Notes: a model not told the origin generated them from the sequence alone. A stretch of DNA of 64,000 nucleotides from an uncultured Gammaproteobacteria bacterium (GCA_913060975.1 CAJXVC010000003.1:328698-392697), one strand, 5' to 3'; positions 37,649 to 47,074 are shown, counted from the first letter of the stretch. Program-made: numbers and translations.

Positions 37649-40337
37649 AATTGAGCGCGCACTGCGCTGCGCCGCTTGCCTGACTGTATTGACCAGCAGT
37701 TCATTACTGTGGGCCCAGGATGCAGATGTGACTGGGGTAGGCAATGAATCGCCGCTGTACCGTGGTGAGCAACTTTTGCAAACCGGATCTTATGCTGCTG
37801 CGGCAGAAATTTTACAGATGACGGATGGTCTTGATCGGGCCGATGGTCTGGTCGGTGCCAGTCGGGCATTGGTCATGATGGGTAACTACCAGCAAGCGAT
37901 GGTGGTACTAGAGAATGAAATTGATGGTGAAAATCTCGCTGACCACCCGTTGTTGGCCACACAACTGGCCGAAGTGAAGCGTCTGGTCGGCGAGTCAGCA
38001 GAGGCGATCGAAATTCTTGCTGAAGTCATCGACGGTCTGGCTGAGCCACCGGTCCGCACGTTGGTTCAATATGGCAGTTTACTGGATTTTACCGGTCGCA
38101 ATGGCGAAGCGCGATTGGTACTCGATCAAGCTGTGCAGCGCTATAACAATGGCATGGTGTTCGCATCCGAAGACGTTGGCATGGTGGCGCTTGCGAGTTG
38201 GTTGCTTGGCAATTTTCATGATGCCAACAGCCTGTTCGATGAAGCCACGCGAGCCAATCCGAACAATCTTGAAGCGCGCACATTGTGGGCAGATCTGTTC
38301 ATGGAGAAATTCAATGCGGCCGATGCCGAACGCACTTATCAGGAAGCGTTGGACATCAATAGCCGTTATGTTCCCGCGCTGGTGGGTGTAGCACGAGTCA
38401 TCAGTGACGAGCGTGCAATCCAGCGGGCATTGGCGATCAATCCGAATTCGGTACCAGCGATGGAGACCTACGGTCAGATGCTCATGCGCGCCGGTCAGGA
38501 AGATGCGGCCATGGAATATTTCACGCAAGCATTGGCGCTTAATCCCGAGGCGATTAAAACACTCAGCTTTCTCGCTGCTCAAGCGGCGCTGGAAGAACGC
38601 ATGGCTGACTATGACGGCTATTACCAGCAGGTCGAAGCCTTCAGTCCTGGCAACCCGGAATTCTTGGGTGATGTAGCCGATGCCTTTGGCAATAACTACC
38701 GCTTCACTGAAGCCGTTGAATACGCCCGGGCGTCGATTGCCGCCGATCCGGAATACTGGCAGGGCTACACCTTGTTGGGTAGTAACCTGATTCGACTGGG
38801 CGAAGAAGAAGAGGGCAAAGCCAATCTTGAAATCGGTTTCGAGAATGACCCGTTCAATGTCATGACCTCCAATATGCTTACCGTCTTTGATGAGTTAGAG
38901 ACTTACGAGACGCTGGAATCCGAGCACTTCAAGGTGCACATGAGTGAGCGTGATGCACGCATCCTCTGGCCCTATCTGGAACCGCTTCTGGAAGAGAGTT
39001 GGACAACGCTTACCGCCAAATATGATTTCGAACCGGAAGGGCCGGTTCTTATTGAGGTGTTTGAACGTTCCGAAGACTTCGCGGTACGTTCCGTGGGTTT
39101 GCCGGATATCGGTCCGCTGGTCGGTATTTGTTTCGGCAAAGTCATCACATTGATTTCACCGGATACCTTGAATGCCAATTGGCAGGAAATTGTCTGGCAC
39201 GAGTTCATGCACGTGATCACCCTGCAAATGACCGACAATCGTATGCCGCGCTGGTTATCCGAAGGTATTTCGGTCTGGGAAGAAAAAGAAGGGCGGCCCT
39301 ATTGGGGGCGTGATCAGGGTCTGGATCTGGTGCGGGCAGAACGCGAGGGCAAACTGATCCCGGTGGCAGATCTGAACTCAGGCTTCAGTGGCGCGCGAAC
39401 CAATGCCGATTTGAGCTTCGCGTACTTTCAGTCGTATTTGGTCGTGGACTACATTACGCAGCAATACGGTTTCGAAAAGCTCGTGGAACTGGTACATCAG
39501 TACGCCTTCATCAAGGAAGACAGCGCTCGTTTTCGAGAAGTGTTCGATGCATCTTTGGATGAGTTCGATCAGGGCTTCCGTGGCTGGATCGATAATCGTG
39601 TGGCAGAAATTGATGTGTTTGTGCATACCGAAGATATGCCAGACGAGGGTACCGGACATGGTCATGGCGTCCGGGAGAACTCCAGCGCCATATTGGCTGA
39701 GTTATATAATAACGCTTCACTAAAACAACACATGCGCTCACGCATTGAAGAGAATGCAAGGGATTTCCAGGCGCATCTGCAGTTGGGTATTGTGCTGTTC
39801 AAAGAAGAGAATTATCAAGAGGCAAAAATGTCTCTGGAGACTGCCTACGACTTGCTGCCCAGTTATACCGGTTATCCCAGCCCGCCGCTGGTGATGGCGC
39901 AGATATTTCAGGCCGAAGGCAATGAAGAACAGCGGTTGGAATGGCTGAGTGTCTTGCTGGAGAACCAGCAGCATGATGAAGACTCAGCGCTTATATTGGC
40001 TGAAGCCGCCTTGCAAGGTGGCAATATGGAACGTGCTGACTACTATATCGATCGCGCCTTGCAGGTTGACCCTTATCGCACAGATGTCCATCGCCTCAAA
40101 GCACGTTATGCGGATGCGATCGGTGATAGTGGTTTGGCGGTTACCGAATATGAGGTGCTGATGAATCTTGATATTACCGATCCTGTTGAAGCACGCACCG
40201 ATCTTGCTCAAGCTTATCTCAACAACGGGCAACACAGCGAAGCGCGTCAAAACATTCTCTTCGCACTGGAAATTGCGCCTAGCTACCGCCGGGCCCAGGA
40301 AGTCCTGTTGGAGTCCATCGATGAAGCGGGTAACTAA
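37629..40337 (+). CDS. TPR repeat protein with gluzincin metallopeptidase domain
   Basis: 902 residues from the ATG at 37629 (37635 also possible). Signal peptide with core CAACLTVLTSSSLLWAQ. Many tetratricopeptide repeats between about 45 and 430, for example FNAADAERTYQEALDINSRY and AMEYFTQALALNPEAIKTLS. A peptidase MA-like gluzincin domain lies at about 440-670: HEFMH (His524-Glu525-His528) and the third ligand Glu545 in WLSEGISVWEE. More TPRs follow to the C-terminus. The combination is typical of periplasmic TPR-peptidases in bacterial envelopes; the substrate is unknown. The start lies inside the caspase-like gene, so translation is coupled. Confidence 0.82.
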   Translation: MTMLRNKIERALRCAACLTVLTSSSLLWAQDADVTGVGNESPLYRGEQLLQTGSYAAAAEILQMTDGLDRADGLVGASRALVMMGNYQQAMVVLENEIDGENLADHPLLATQLAEVKRLVGESAEAIEILAEVIDGLAEPPVRTLVQYGSLLDFTGRNGEARLVLDQAVQRYNNGMVFASEDVGMVALASWLLGNFHDANSLFDEATRANPNNLEARTLWADLFMEKFNAADAERTYQEALDINSRYVPALVGVARVISDERAIQRALAINPNSVPAMETYGQMLMRAGQEDAAMEYFTQALALNPEAIKTLSFLAAQAALEERMADYDGYYQQVEAFSPGNPEFLGDVADAFGNNYRFTEAVEYARASIAADPEYWQGYTLLGSNLIRLGEEEEGKANLEIGFENDPFNVMTSNMLTVFDELETYETLESEHFKVHMSERDARILWPYLEPLLEESWTTLTAKYDFEPEGPVLIEVFERSEDFAVRSVGLPDIGPLVGICFGKVITLISPDTLNANWQEIVWHEFMHVITLQMTDNRMPRWLSEGISVWEEKEGRPYWGRDQGLDLVRAEREGKLIPVADLNSGFSGARTNADLSFAYFQSYLVVDYITQQYGFEKLVELVHQYAFIKEDSARFREVFDASLDEFDQGFRGWIDNRVAEIDVFVHTEDMPDEGTGHGHGVRENSSAILAELYNNASLKQHMRSRIEENARDFQAHLQLGIVLFKEENYQEAKMSLETAYDLLPSYTGYPSPPLVMAQIFQAEGNEEQRLEWLSVLLENQQHDEDSALILAEAALQGGNMERADYYIDRALQVDPYRTDVHRLKARYADAIGDSGLAVTEYEVLMNLDITDPVEARTDLAQAYLNNGQHSEARQNILFALEIAPSYRRAQEVLLESIDEAGN

Positions 40338-41174
40338 GTGCTGAAACTGTCCTTTGCCAAACGCCTGCTGCTAGCTCCATTGCTGCTGACTGCTTCGGCG
40401 GCTGCAGCACAGCAGTTCGATTTTGGTGGCAATGAGGATATGTCTATTTATGGCACCGATATAACCGAGTTCACCTGGATTCGCGGCCAATACACCAACT
40501 ACGGCGGTGGCCGTGGCGGTTATGGTTATCGACGACGTGGTGGCTGGTGGGATACCGATTATCCGGATTCGGATGAGAATTTTTTGCGCGGTGTGCAACG
40601 TTACACCAATGTGGATACCAATCCGCGCAGCCATACCTTTATCGAATTGACCGATCCGCGCTTGTTCGAAAATACCTTCCTGTATATGAACTGGAAGCGC
40701 GTACCGATTGGCTCGTCTCATAGTGGGCCGAACTTCACACCTGAAGAAATCGAAGCGCTCCGTGAATTCATGTTCCGTGGTGGTTTTGTAATGGTGGATG
40801 ATTTCTGGGGGCCGCCACATCTTGATGACATGCACGTGGAAATCAGCAAGATTTTCCCGGATCGGGAGATCGTTCAGCTCGATACCAATCATGAAATCTT
40901 CCATGTGTTTTTCGATATCGATGAGCTGGCACAGGTGCCGGGTCGCATGGTGACCTGGGATTTCGGTGGTTTTATGAATCTCGATGATCCCAGCTACCCA
41001 CCGGAGGTGTATGCGGTGCTTGATGATGATGGGCGGGTTATGATGGTGGCAAATTACAATACCGATTTGGGCGACGGCTGGGAGCATACGTTTTATGAGG
41101 GTTACCCGACCAAGTACACCAATGAGGCTTACAAGATAGGCATTAACTTTTTAATTTACGCATTGAGTCACTGA
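40338..41174 (+). CDS. DUF4159 domain protein
   Basis: 278 residues with a GTG start immediately after the previous stop. Signal peptide (LLLAPLLLTASAAAAQQ), then a Tyr/Gly/Arg-rich stretch (TNYGGGRGGYGYRRRGGWW), then the DUF4159 domain with ENFLRGVQRYTNVDTNP, LYMNWKR, EEIEALREFMFRGGFVMVDD, and NHEIFHVFFDI. The fold of this domain resembles glutamine-amidotransferase-like proteins but no catalytic residues are recognised. DUF4159 proteins are usually encoded with MoxR, DUF58 and BatA genes, as here. Likely periplasmic. Confidence 0.82.
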   Translation: MLKLSFAKRLLLAPLLLTASAAAAQQFDFGGNEDMSIYGTDITEFTWIRGQYTNYGGGRGGYGYRRRGGWWDTDYPDSDENFLRGVQRYTNVDTNPRSHTFIELTDPRLFENTFLYMNWKRVPIGSSHSGPNFTPEEIEALREFMFRGGFVMVDDFWGPPHLDDMHVEISKIFPDREIVQLDTNHEIFHVFFDIDELAQVPGRMVTWDFGGFMNLDDPSYPPEVYAVLDDDGRVMMVANYNTDLGDGWEHTFYEGYPTKYTNEAYKIGINFLIYALSH

Positions 41175-41190
41175 CTAGCAGGAACTGAAC

Positions 41191-42219
41191 ATGACAGACA
41201 CAGAAGAAGTAGTTGAAATTGAGAACAGTGATGACCTGGCACTTGTTAAGCGCATGCAGGATGGTCGGGATCAAATTGTTACCGAAATCAGGAAAGTCAT
41301 TATCGGTCAGTCCGATATCATCGACGAACTGCTAATTGCCATGTTTGGCGGCGGCCACGTGTTGGTGACCGGCGTGCCGGGTCTGGCCAAGACACTCTTG
41401 ATCAAGACTGTCGCCGATATTCTACAAGTTGATTTTAGTCGTATTCAGTTTACGCCTGACTTGATGCCAGCTGACGTTGTCGGTTCCGAAGTGGTTGAAG
41501 AAAGCGATGGCAAGCGCGCTCTGAAGTTTGTCAAAGGGCCGATTTTTACCAATATACTGCTGGCAGACGAAATCAACCGCACGCCACCCAAAACCCAGTC
41601 CTCCCTGCTGGAGGCCATGGAAGAGCGTCAGGTTACCGCCGGTGGTGTAACACACCCCATGGCCAAGCCATTCTTTGTATTGGCCACCCAGAACCCGATC
41701 GAATTGGAAGGTACCTACCCACTGCCCGAGGCACAGCTTGACCGCTTCATGTTCAAGATCGAACTCGGCTATTTGTCTGAAGAGGAAGAAGTGCAGGTAG
41801 TAGCGAGCACGACGCAGACACACGACCGGGCATTGGCACACCCATTGACTGGCGAAGACATTCTGGAATTTCAACGCATTGCCCGCCAGGTGCCCGCAGC
41901 CGAAGCGGTTATTCAGTATGCCGTGCGTCTGGTCCATGCCACACGGCCGCAGACAGAAAACGCGCCGAGCTTCATCAAAGACTGGGTGAGCTGGGGTGCC
42001 GGCATTCGCGCCTCGCAGAACCTTGTGCTGGCCGGTAAAGTGCGCGCCTTGCTACATGGCCGCTACAATGTTTCTTATGGCGATATTCGCGCTCTGGCGC
42101 CATCAGTACTACGCCATCGCGTGTTGCTGAATTTCCATGCGGAGGCCGAACGTGTCACCACAGATGAGGTAGTCCGCTTGTTATTGGAAGCCGTTCCAGC
42201 ACCGGCTTCACAGCTTTAA
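41191..42219 (+). CDS. MoxR-family AAA+ ATPase
   Basis: 342 residues. The AAA+ core includes Walker A GVPGLAKT (Gly61-Thr68), the strand SRIQFTPDLMPADVVGSEVV, Walker B ILLADEINR, the conserved PPKTQSSLLEAMEERQV, sensor 1 LATQNPIE and LPEAQLDRFMFKI. MoxR ATPases act as chaperones that insert cofactors or assemble complexes, often acting on VWA-domain partners; the three MIDAS-bearing proteins of this operon are the obvious candidates. Cytoplasmic, likely hexameric. The next gene (DUF58) starts 5 bases after its stop, the usual arrangement. Confidence 0.93.
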   Translation: MTDTEEVVEIENSDDLALVKRMQDGRDQIVTEIRKVIIGQSDIIDELLIAMFGGGHVLVTGVPGLAKTLLIKTVADILQVDFSRIQFTPDLMPADVVGSEVVEESDGKRALKFVKGPIFTNILLADEINRTPPKTQSSLLEAMEERQVTAGGVTHPMAKPFFVLATQNPIELEGTYPLPEAQLDRFMFKIELGYLSEEEEVQVVASTTQTHDRALAHPLTGEDILEFQRIARQVPAAEAVIQYAVRLVHATRPQTENAPSFIKDWVSWGAGIRASQNLVLAGKVRALLHGRYNVSYGDIRALAPSVLRHRVLLNFHAEAERVTTDEVVRLLLEAVPAPASQL

Positions 42220-42224
42220 TCGTC

Positions 42225-43118
42225 ATGTCAGATTCGCTGAATTTCCTCGACCCCTCGGTACTGACCGGGCTCGACAATCTCGAGCTGCGGGCGCGTGTCG
42301 TTGTGGAAGGCTTTTTGTCCGGTTTGCACAAGAGCCCGCATCGCGGTTTCAGTGTTGAGTTCAATGACTATCGCCAATATCACCGCGGCGATGATATGCG
42401 TCATGTCGACTGGAAACTATACGCACGCAGCGACAAGTTTTATATCAAGCAATATGAAGACGAGACCAATGTTCGCTGCATGGTATTGCTGGATACCAGC
42501 GCCTCTATGACCTATGGTTCCGGCAAGATGACCAAGCTCAGTTACGGTGTCACGCTGGCGTCGGCGCTGGCCTATTTTGTTATGCGGCAGCGTGATGCGG
42601 TCGGACTGATGACCTTTGATGACGAAGTACGCAACTTTTTGCCAGCGCGTTGCCGTCAGCCACATCTAATGCGAATCTTGCGCGCCCTTGCCACCGTTGA
42701 AGGCGGCAAGAAAACCAATGTGGTGAAACCGCTCACGGATCTGGCTGTAAGCCTGACCAAAAAGAGCATTGTGGTTTTGATTACCGATATGCTGGACGAC
42801 GAAGACCGTATTATCAGCACACTACAAAATCTGCGTGCGATGGGACATGACTGCATTATGTTTCACGTAATGGATGCTGATGAGCTGACGTTTCCTTTCA
42901 ATGAGGCGTCCGAGTTTATCGATATGGAAAGCGATGAGTCTTATATCACTTCACCGGCGGCAGTACGCAAAGCGTATTTGGAAAACCTGCAGGAGTTTCT
43001 CGATTTCTGCAAAAAACAATGTCAGACCAGCGGCGTTGACTATTGTCTGATGAACACAGCGGAACCGCTTGATCAGGCCTTGTCCGCATACATGTCCAAA
43101 CGGGCCAAGAGTTTTTAA
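42225..43118 (+). CDS. DUF58 VWA-like protein
   Basis: 297 residues, no signal peptide. The N-terminal part has the DUF58 hallmark HRGDDMRHVDWKLYARSDKF with the preceding SVEFNDYRQY, and the C-terminal half is a VWA fold with MIDAS VLLDTSASMTYG (Asp90, Ser92, Ser94). DUF58 proteins pair with MoxR ATPases and have a cytoplasmic or membrane-adjacent role. Located 5 bases after moxR and 10 before the BatA-type gene. Confidence 0.9.
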   Translation: MSDSLNFLDPSVLTGLDNLELRARVVVEGFLSGLHKSPHRGFSVEFNDYRQYHRGDDMRHVDWKLYARSDKFYIKQYEDETNVRCMVLLDTSASMTYGSGKMTKLSYGVTLASALAYFVMRQRDAVGLMTFDDEVRNFLPARCRQPHLMRILRALATVEGGKKTNVVKPLTDLAVSLTKKSIVVLITDMLDDEDRIISTLQNLRAMGHDCIMFHVMDADELTFPFNEASEFIDMESDESYITSPAAVRKAYLENLQEFLDFCKKQCQTSGVDYCLMNTAEPLDQALSAYMSKRAKSF

Positions 43119-43128
43119 TTAGATAGCT

Positions 43129-45153
43129 ATGGTATTTTTGACACCTCTTTTTCTGCTTGGTCTGCTCGCCGCCGCGATTCCGGTAGCTATTCACCTTATT
43201 CGTAAGGAAAAGCCGCCCAAGGTGATGATCAGTACCATCCGCTTTTTGAAGAAAACGTCAAAAAAGCTGGTGCTGTTTCAGCAGCTACAACAAATTCTCT
43301 TACTGTTATTACGTTCGGCGGTGATTGCCCTGCTGGTTCTTGCTTTCGCGCGGCCATTATTCAATGCCTCAGTAGCCAGGCTCATTGATGCCGATCCGCA
43401 GGCGGCGGTCATCATGCTGGATCTGTCCATGAGTATGCGCTATGGCGATACTTTTGAGCGGGCCCGCGATGCCGCGCTGGATGTGCTTGCTGATCGCTCG
43501 GCCGGAGACGAGGTCGCAATCATCGGCTTCTCGCAATCGGCTGACCTCGTGCGGGAATTGAATTCTGATCTGGATGCAGTGCGTAGCACGTTGAACGAGA
43601 TTACCGAGGCAGGTTTTGGTACCACTCGTTACATCCCCAATATTCAACTCGCTGATCAGATTCTGGAATCATCCAGTTTTGATAATCGGGCCATCTATCT
43701 TATCTCCGATTTTCAGGCCGGGGCGCTAAGCGAAGATGATGAAGGCTTTCTGCTCGCACCAGGGGTGGCCTTTACCGGCATCGACGTCGGCGCAGAAAAC
43801 AGCAACAACTTGACGATTACTGATGTGCGTTCGCCTGAACAACTACTTGAAGATGCACCCGAACAACAGATATTGGCGCGCATTCGTTCGACCGGTTCGG
43901 TGTATCAGGATACCGGGCAGGTTAGCCTGCTTCTCAATGGTCAGGTCGTGGATCGGGTAGATGTGGATCTGGGCGAGCGCTCAGAAGAAGTCGTAACGTT
44001 CACGGCTGATCTGTCTGCGGAAGGTAGCTACGTGGGTGAGGTGCGGGTCACCGGTGACGAGTTCGCGGCTGACAACTCCTACTATTTTACGGTCGATGTG
44101 TTGCCCAAGATTCGCGTGCTATTGGTCAACGGTGAAGCATCAGACAATTGGTTTGACGACGAAGGTCACTGGTTTGGTCTGGCAGTGAGTAGCACACAAG
44201 ATTCACCGTTCGCACTGGAGGCCATTGAGCCCGCCGAACTGAGCACTGCGTCTCTGCGTGACCACGATGTTGCTGTACTGCTTAATGTCGGAGCCCTGAG
44301 CAACGCTCAAGCCAGAGCCATTAGTGATTACGTCAATGACGGCGGCAGCTTGCTACTGGCGCCAGGTGACCGTGTCGAAGCTGAAGTCATGAACCGGCAA
44401 TTAGCAGATGTCTTGCCTGCCAGTTTACTGGGGCGCGGTGATCCAGGCATTGATGATTATTTGGTTATCGCTGACTTTGACCGGCGTCATCCGATTTTGC
44501 GCCCGCTGGACAGTGACTGGTCAGCTCGCTTTCAGGCGCACTGGAGCCTGGCACCGGTCGAGTCGGCCAATGTCCTGATGCAATTCGATAACACCGACCC
44601 GGCACTGGTAGAACGCGAAGTAGGGCAGGGCAGAGTGCTGCTGTTTGCTTCGACTCTGGATCTGGAATGGAATAATTTGGCATTGCAGGCACTGTACTTG
44701 CCCTTCGTCCATGAGACGCTGCGCCATCTGGTGCAACCACCAGTGAAAGAGCGTGCCTATAGCGTCGGTGACGTGATCAACTTCGATCCAAATCAAACTG
44801 CCAATTCGGTCTCGGTCGCTTATGAGAGCGGTGATAATCCAGTGTTCACCGGTGATCGCTATGTGCTGAATGCAGAGCGACCTGGCTTGTTGAATGCTCA
44901 AATCGATGGCACGCCTGCAGTTTACGCGGTCAATATTCAGCCCCGGGAAGCCAATCTGGCGCGCATTGCACCTTCCACTTTGTATGATCAGGTCATCAAT
45001 CCTGACACCAGTCCTGTGCGCTCTCGTGCCGTACAGACTGCGCAGTTGGTTGAAGAGCTGGAGCGACCACAACGGGTCTGGTGGTGGTTGTTGGGGCTGG
45101 TCATGTTGCTGCTGTTAGTGGAAGCCATCATCGCCAATCGCACCTACCGTTAA
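43129..45153 (+). CDS. BatA-type VWA membrane protein
   Basis: 674 residues. The BatA N-terminal region MVFLTPLFLLGLLAAAIPVA followed by HLIRKEKPPKV is characteristic; a second helix is at about 50-72. Then a VWA domain with MIDAS MLDLSMSMRYG (Asp98, Ser100, Ser102), an accessory beta domain, and a GATase-like domain (VLLVNGEASDNWFDD, AISDYVNDGGSLLLAPG). A C-terminal helix (about 652-670) closes the protein. This is the last gene of the operon and parallels the second (34235-36538). A 399-base gap follows. Role is inferred as an envelope sensor or scaffold working with MoxR. Confidence 0.85.
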   Translation: MVFLTPLFLLGLLAAAIPVAIHLIRKEKPPKVMISTIRFLKKTSKKLVLFQQLQQILLLLLRSAVIALLVLAFARPLFNASVARLIDADPQAAVIMLDLSMSMRYGDTFERARDAALDVLADRSAGDEVAIIGFSQSADLVRELNSDLDAVRSTLNEITEAGFGTTRYIPNIQLADQILESSSFDNRAIYLISDFQAGALSEDDEGFLLAPGVAFTGIDVGAENSNNLTITDVRSPEQLLEDAPEQQILARIRSTGSVYQDTGQVSLLLNGQVVDRVDVDLGERSEEVVTFTADLSAEGSYVGEVRVTGDEFAADNSYYFTVDVLPKIRVLLVNGEASDNWFDDEGHWFGLAVSSTQDSPFALEAIEPAELSTASLRDHDVAVLLNVGALSNAQARAISDYVNDGGSLLLAPGDRVEAEVMNRQLADVLPASLLGRGDPGIDDYLVIADFDRRHPILRPLDSDWSARFQAHWSLAPVESANVLMQFDNTDPALVEREVGQGRVLLFASTLDLEWNNLALQALYLPFVHETLRHLVQPPVKERAYSVGDVINFDPNQTANSVSVAYESGDNPVFTGDRYVLNAERPGLLNAQIDGTPAVYAVNIQPREANLARIAPSTLYDQVINPDTSPVRSRAVQTAQLVEELERPQRVWWWLLGLVMLLLLVEAIIANRTYR

Positions 45154-45552
45154 ACACCTCTTTTGGATTCTCGTTAACGTTACTTCATTGCAGTCGCTGA
45201 ATCGGCACCGGTTTGCTGTCTTACAGCGAATGTTGTGCCGGCAATATGCTTGCCAGTGTGAGTTGTGTTTAGGGCTGTAGTCAGCACGACTGTTCTGCAT
45301 TGTGGGCCTCTGGCAAGTGCTGTTTTAAAGGGAAATTACCGCTCAGACAGTTTGAAATTCAATATTGCGTAAGTTTCACGAAATTGTCATATTCACACTG
45401 ATATGACACGATAAATTCCAAGTTACTGATATTGTTAGCTATTAAATTTTCAAATGTAACAATATGGTCATAATTTAGTAATTTATGCGCCGAAATTCAT
45501 TGAAACGCGGAAAAGCTTGGGCCATAGTGAATCGCAGTAGGGGAGTTTCACT
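45154..45552. other. Intergenic gap after the MoxR operon
   Basis: 399 bases. The first half shows no strong terminator. From about 45355 it becomes AT-rich and holds the inverted repeat listed separately, then the likely promoter of the secreted gene at 45553, which has an AGTAGGGGAG ribosome-binding region right before the ATG. Confidence 0.4.
45385..45408. promoter_or_regulatory. Operator-like inverted repeat
   Basis: TGTCATAT (45385-45392) and ATATGACA (45401-45408) are exact inverted repeats with an 8-base spacer (TCACACTG). Centre-to-centre spacing of 16 bases suits a dimeric regulator. It sits about 145 bases upstream of the gene at 45553, in an AT-rich promoter-like stretch. A Pho box is unlikely because the second half is inverted rather than a direct repeat. 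Confidence 0.45.
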
Positions 45553-46368
45553 ATGCATTTCAACGGCGTTTCTCAACTTGATACAAGTAAACGACAGGCG
45601 GCACCTGTCTGGTTAATGACGGCTCTGGCAGCCAGCCTGCTTCTTTTCGCCACAATAACGTCTGCGCAAAATCTTGCGTTGCCGACAATCCAAAACCCGA
45701 CCTTTGAGTCCGACTCGGTTGTTTTGCCGAACGCGCTGCGCGAATCTGTAAGTCAGCTATCTGGCGATGACCTTGGTGAGAATTTCAGCAAGAGCTCCAA
45801 CGATCAACTATTTAACCCCTTTCAATCCGAACAACTCGACCTGTTACTGCGCCAGGCCGTGGCCAGTCAGGAGAGTGGCGATCATCAGCTGGCGTTGTCT
45901 CTGTTTGAGCAAGCCTGGCAGATTAGCCGCATCAGTCACGGCCTTTATCACGAATCACAGGTCGATCTGATTGATCTGATGGTCTACAGCGCTATTGAGC
46001 TTGGCAGCTGGGACGTTGTGGACACGAATTACGACTATCTGAGTCATCTCTATCGCCGTCTGTACGACATTGATGATCCTCGATTGGAAACCGGCTTACA
46101 GAAAATCTCCTCGTTTCATGTCAATGCCTTCAATCTGAATATTGATGGCAAACGTGAGTATCACTTACGCAAGGCGGCGCAGATCTTTGATATTCGTTTG
46201 CAAGTAGCGACACTGACGCTAAGCGAAGGGCACCCCAAGTTCGGTTTCCTGCAAGAGAGTTTGGCAATTAGCAGGCATCAACTCTATCTGATGTCGCAGC
46301 AACACAAAGAAATGTTGACGCGTCATCGCCAATCACGCCGCGACCAGGTGTTGGCTGGGCTAGACTAG
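45553..46368 (+). CDS. Secreted hypothetical protein with TPR-like helices
   Basis: 271 residues. A signal peptide is visible with core VWLMTALAASLLLFATITSA and cleavage after SAQ or TSA. The mature part from about residue 95 is helical with a tetratricopeptide-like motif (LLLRQAVASQESGDHQLALS then LFEQAWQISRISHGLYH) and further helices to the end. No enzymatic motif. Preceded by a strong GGGGAG ribosome-binding site and an AT-rich region with a palindrome. Probably periplasmic; function unknown. Confidence 0.65.
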   Translation: MHFNGVSQLDTSKRQAAPVWLMTALAASLLLFATITSAQNLALPTIQNPTFESDSVVLPNALRESVSQLSGDDLGENFSKSSNDQLFNPFQSEQLDLLLRQAVASQESGDHQLALSLFEQAWQISRISHGLYHESQVDLIDLMVYSAIELGSWDVVDTNYDYLSHLYRRLYDIDDPRLETGLQKISSFHVNAFNLNIDGKREYHLRKAAQIFDIRLQVATLTLSEGHPKFGFLQESLAISRHQLYLMSQQHKEMLTRHRQSRRDQVLAGLD

Positions 46369-47074
46369 TTAGTTCAGGGCAGTATTGACCCGTTGCAAAT
46401 CCCGTCAAAGAATCAATTTTTGTTGTCGATACTGTGGTACCGTAACAACGCTATTCTGTGCCCGTAGTCTTTCCTGTTGCCTCTTTCTTGCGCATCTGGT
46501 TTGTCCTGCCATTCGCTTCGCCAATCGCTGCCGTGCTTCGCAAAGCGAACATTGTCAATGTCGTTAGCATATAGAAACGGAGTAAAACCAATTCGGAATT
46601 TAAGGTGTGGAACTTTGATTTCGGAGCTTCGGATTTATCTTCGGGGCTGTCACTGAGCTGGCAAGAGTGTGAGGCAACACCGAAGGGGGTGAGGGCGCTA
46701 AAGCGGAGGCAAGGAAGTCGCTCGATGCTTTAGAAAAGGGGGGAACAAAGAATAACTCCCAGGCTCCAAACTTTAGCTGTTTACCGCCGCTGCGACATTT
46801 CCCTTATGCCCGCCTGCGATAAAGTGGAAAAATATTAGCACAGCTTCTCGGTGTGGTCGATGCGATTACAATTTGTCACAATGCATTCGAAAAATCGAGC
46901 GAACGCTTGATATTTTCATGCTGGGTAGATTGCCGGGACGTGCGCAGGCGCTCAGTCGCGCGGGATTATAAGTGCCATGTCGCACAATAAAGTGAAAATA
47001 TACGGTAGCTTGCAGAGGGGTGGGGACTAGCGCTAAAAGTTGTTGTCTAAGGGTTAGTTGCAGCGCTTGGATTT
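46369..47074. other. Long gene-poor gap with clustered GGA triplets
   Basis: 706 bases with no convincing gene in any frame. Within 46579-46744 there are eight GGA triplets (46579, 46595, 46609, 46623, 46631, 46705, 46713, 46742). Such density recalls CsrB/RsmZ-type RNAs that sequester CsrA, but I cannot establish a promoter, the hairpins presenting the GGAs in loops, or a terminator. The rest (46770-47074) shows nothing further. Confidence 0.35.

Noticed and set aside
45385..45408. Pho box
   Set aside because: The half sites are inverted with an 8-base spacer, not the direct repeat of a Pho box.
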